Shown: positions 6,772 through 7,624 of the stretch, one piece after another
Layout of the letters: every line of letters starts with the position of its first letter
Position numbering within the stretch: the stretch's first letter is position 1
DNA from: Deinococcus sp.
GTDB taxonomy: Bacteria > Deinococcota > Deinococci > Deinococcales > Deinococcaceae
Reading direction: 5' to 3'
Length of the DNA stretch: 7,624 nt
Assembly: GCF_030523985.1 (NCBI RefSeq)
Contig: NZ_JAUNHK010000110.1
Location: 1 to 7,624, forward strand
The notes under the pieces: generated by a model
Database searches by the model: none
The model's input: the letters and a program-made list of their open reading frames with translations, nothing else
What the model was told of the DNA's origin: nothing
Translations under genes and position numbers: made by a program

Positions 6772-7599
6772 TTAGACGGTACCCACCATCGCCTTGAGCA
6801 CGTCGCTGACCGTGAGCACACCCAGCAGTTCGTCGTTTTCGCCCACCACAGGCAAGCCGTGAACGTCGAGTTCGACCATCTTGTACATCACTTCCGCCAG
6901 CGGGGTCTGCGGGGTCAGGCGTCCCGATGGCGCACGCATCAGCGCAGTGACGGGCTGGTCACGCAGCAGCAGACTGCTGGCTACGTCGCGGCCCTGCACG
7001 GCCATTTCGCGTTCCAGCGCCGCTGTCACGTCCTTTTCGTGCAGCAGCCCCAGCAGCTTGCCCCCCGACAGCACGGGCAACACGCGCAGGCGGCTGACGG
7101 TCAGGCGGGCGGCCCCTTCGTTGGCGGCGTCATCGGCAGAAACGGACACGACTTCGCGGCTCATGTGTTCGCCCGCCGTGCCCCAGGCAGGGTTGGGCGA
7201 CTCGGAGGCGCGGCGCAGCACGTCGGTCAGGGTCAGCATTCCGCGCAACTCGCCGTCCTCGTCCACCACAGGCATCCCCCCCACGCGGCGTTCCAGCATG
7301 GTCTGTACTGCCGAGGCCAGCGGCGTTTCGGGGGTCAGCGTCAGCACAGGCATCCGCATGGCTTCGCGCACGCGCACCCGCCCAGCCTTCACCGCGAAGT
7401 CCCAGGCACTGAGGCCCTCGGACACATGCGGCAGCTTGCGCTTGATTTCGCCATCGGTCAGCAGGCCGACCACGCGGCCCCCCTGCATCACGGGCAGGCG
7501 CTTGACGCCGAGTTCTTCCATCATCACGGCGGCGCTGGGCAGGGTTTCATTGGGGTCAATCGCGACGGCGCGTCCGTGCATTACATCTTTGACAAGCAT
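6772..7599 (-). CDS. Stand-alone four-CBS-domain (double Bateman module) protein
   Basis: The 275 residues are wholly taken up by four CBS motifs, at about 1-58, 77-131, 142-197 and 217-275. Each begins with a V/A-x-x-x-M segment (VKDVM, VREAM, AGEHM, VTALM) and ends in a G-hydrophobic-hydrophobic-x-x-x-D/E turn. No enzymatic, DNA-binding or transport domain is attached. CBS pairs bind adenine nucleotides such as AMP, ATP or c-di-AMP and act as energy or signal sensors; the ligand here is unknown. The nucleotide-ribose motif T-x-[TS]-D is intact in CBS2 (TLTD, 123-126) and CBS4 (TVSD, 263-266), and altered in CBS1 (TDGE) and CBS3 (HEKD). There is no signal peptide, so it should be cytoplasmic. 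The start is ATG at 7599 with AGGAG (7606-7610) six bases upstream. A 72-bp gap separates it from murF. Confidence 0.9.
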   Translation of the reverse strand: MLVKDVMHGRAVAIDPNETLPSAAVMMEELGVKRLPVMQGGRVVGLLTDGEIKRKLPHVSEGLSAWDFAVKAGRVRVREAMRMPVLTLTPETPLASAVQTMLERRVGGMPVVDEDGELRGMLTLTDVLRRASESPNPAWGTAGEHMSREVVSVSADDAANEGAARLTVSRLRVLPVLSGGKLLGLLHEKDVTAALEREMAVQGRDVASSLLLRDQPVTALMRAPSGRLTPQTPLAEVMYKMVELDVHGLPVVGENDELLGVLTVSDVLKAMVGTV

Positions 7600-7605
7600 G
7601 GTTTT

Positions 7606-7610
7606 CTCCT
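7606..7610 (-). promoter_or_regulatory. Shine-Dalgarno of the CBS-domain gene
   Basis: The minus strand reads AGGAG, six bases before the ATG at 7599. It supports that start. Only 14 bases upstream of it are in the window, so no promoter can be judged. Confidence 0.85.
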
Positions 7611-7624
7611 GAGGATGGGGCTGG

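Overview
The window is a GC-rich stretch in which every credible gene lies on the minus strand. In transcription order (right to left) they are: a four-CBS-domain protein, murF, a short lipoprotein gene, then pilM, pilN, pilO, a pilP-position gene and the first codons of a pilQ-like secretin. The gene order, GTG starts, TANNNT-type -10 elements close to start codons, and the Thermus-like pilM-N-O-(W/P)-Q layout all suggest Deinococcus. D. radiodurans or a close relative is my best guess from memory of that locus; no search was run.

Right part (about 6772-7624): a stand-alone protein of two Bateman modules (four CBS motifs) with a good Shine-Dalgarno. A 72-bp gap then leads to murF (5422-6699), the UDP-MurNAc-tripeptide:D-Ala-D-Ala ligase. 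murF has no Shine-Dalgarno. Instead it has a TANNNT hexamer placed so that transcription could start on the A of its ATG (candidate leaderless mRNA). Three bases after murF begins a 277-residue lipoprotein of unknown function (4585-5418).

Middle (4408-4584): a 177-bp gene-free stretch. It carries an extended -10 (TGCTAAAAT on the minus strand) just upstream of pilM and a 12-bp palindrome over the -35 position. This is the likely promoter of the pilus operon.

Left part (1-4407): five tightly packed genes for the type IV pilus alignment complex. The junctions are an 8-bp overlap (pilM/pilN), ATGA overlaps (pilN/pilO and pilO/pilP-like), and a TGA-GCC-ATG junction (pilP-like/pilQ). PilM is the cytoplasmic actin-like protein, and PilN and PilO are bitopic inner-membrane coiled-coil proteins. 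The pilP-position protein reaches from the inner membrane across the envelope, presumably to the PilQ secretin. In Thermus and Deinococcus this machine serves pili, twitching and DNA uptake.

The most unusual element is the 604-residue pilP-position protein. It is not a lipoprotein: it has an N-terminal transmembrane anchor, a linker of about 475 residues that is disordered and segregated by charge, and a small C-terminal domain that resembles the GspC/PilP homology region. PilN and PilO also carry Ala/Pro-rich C-terminal tails. I found no mobile element, CRISPR array, tRNA/rRNA or phage gene.
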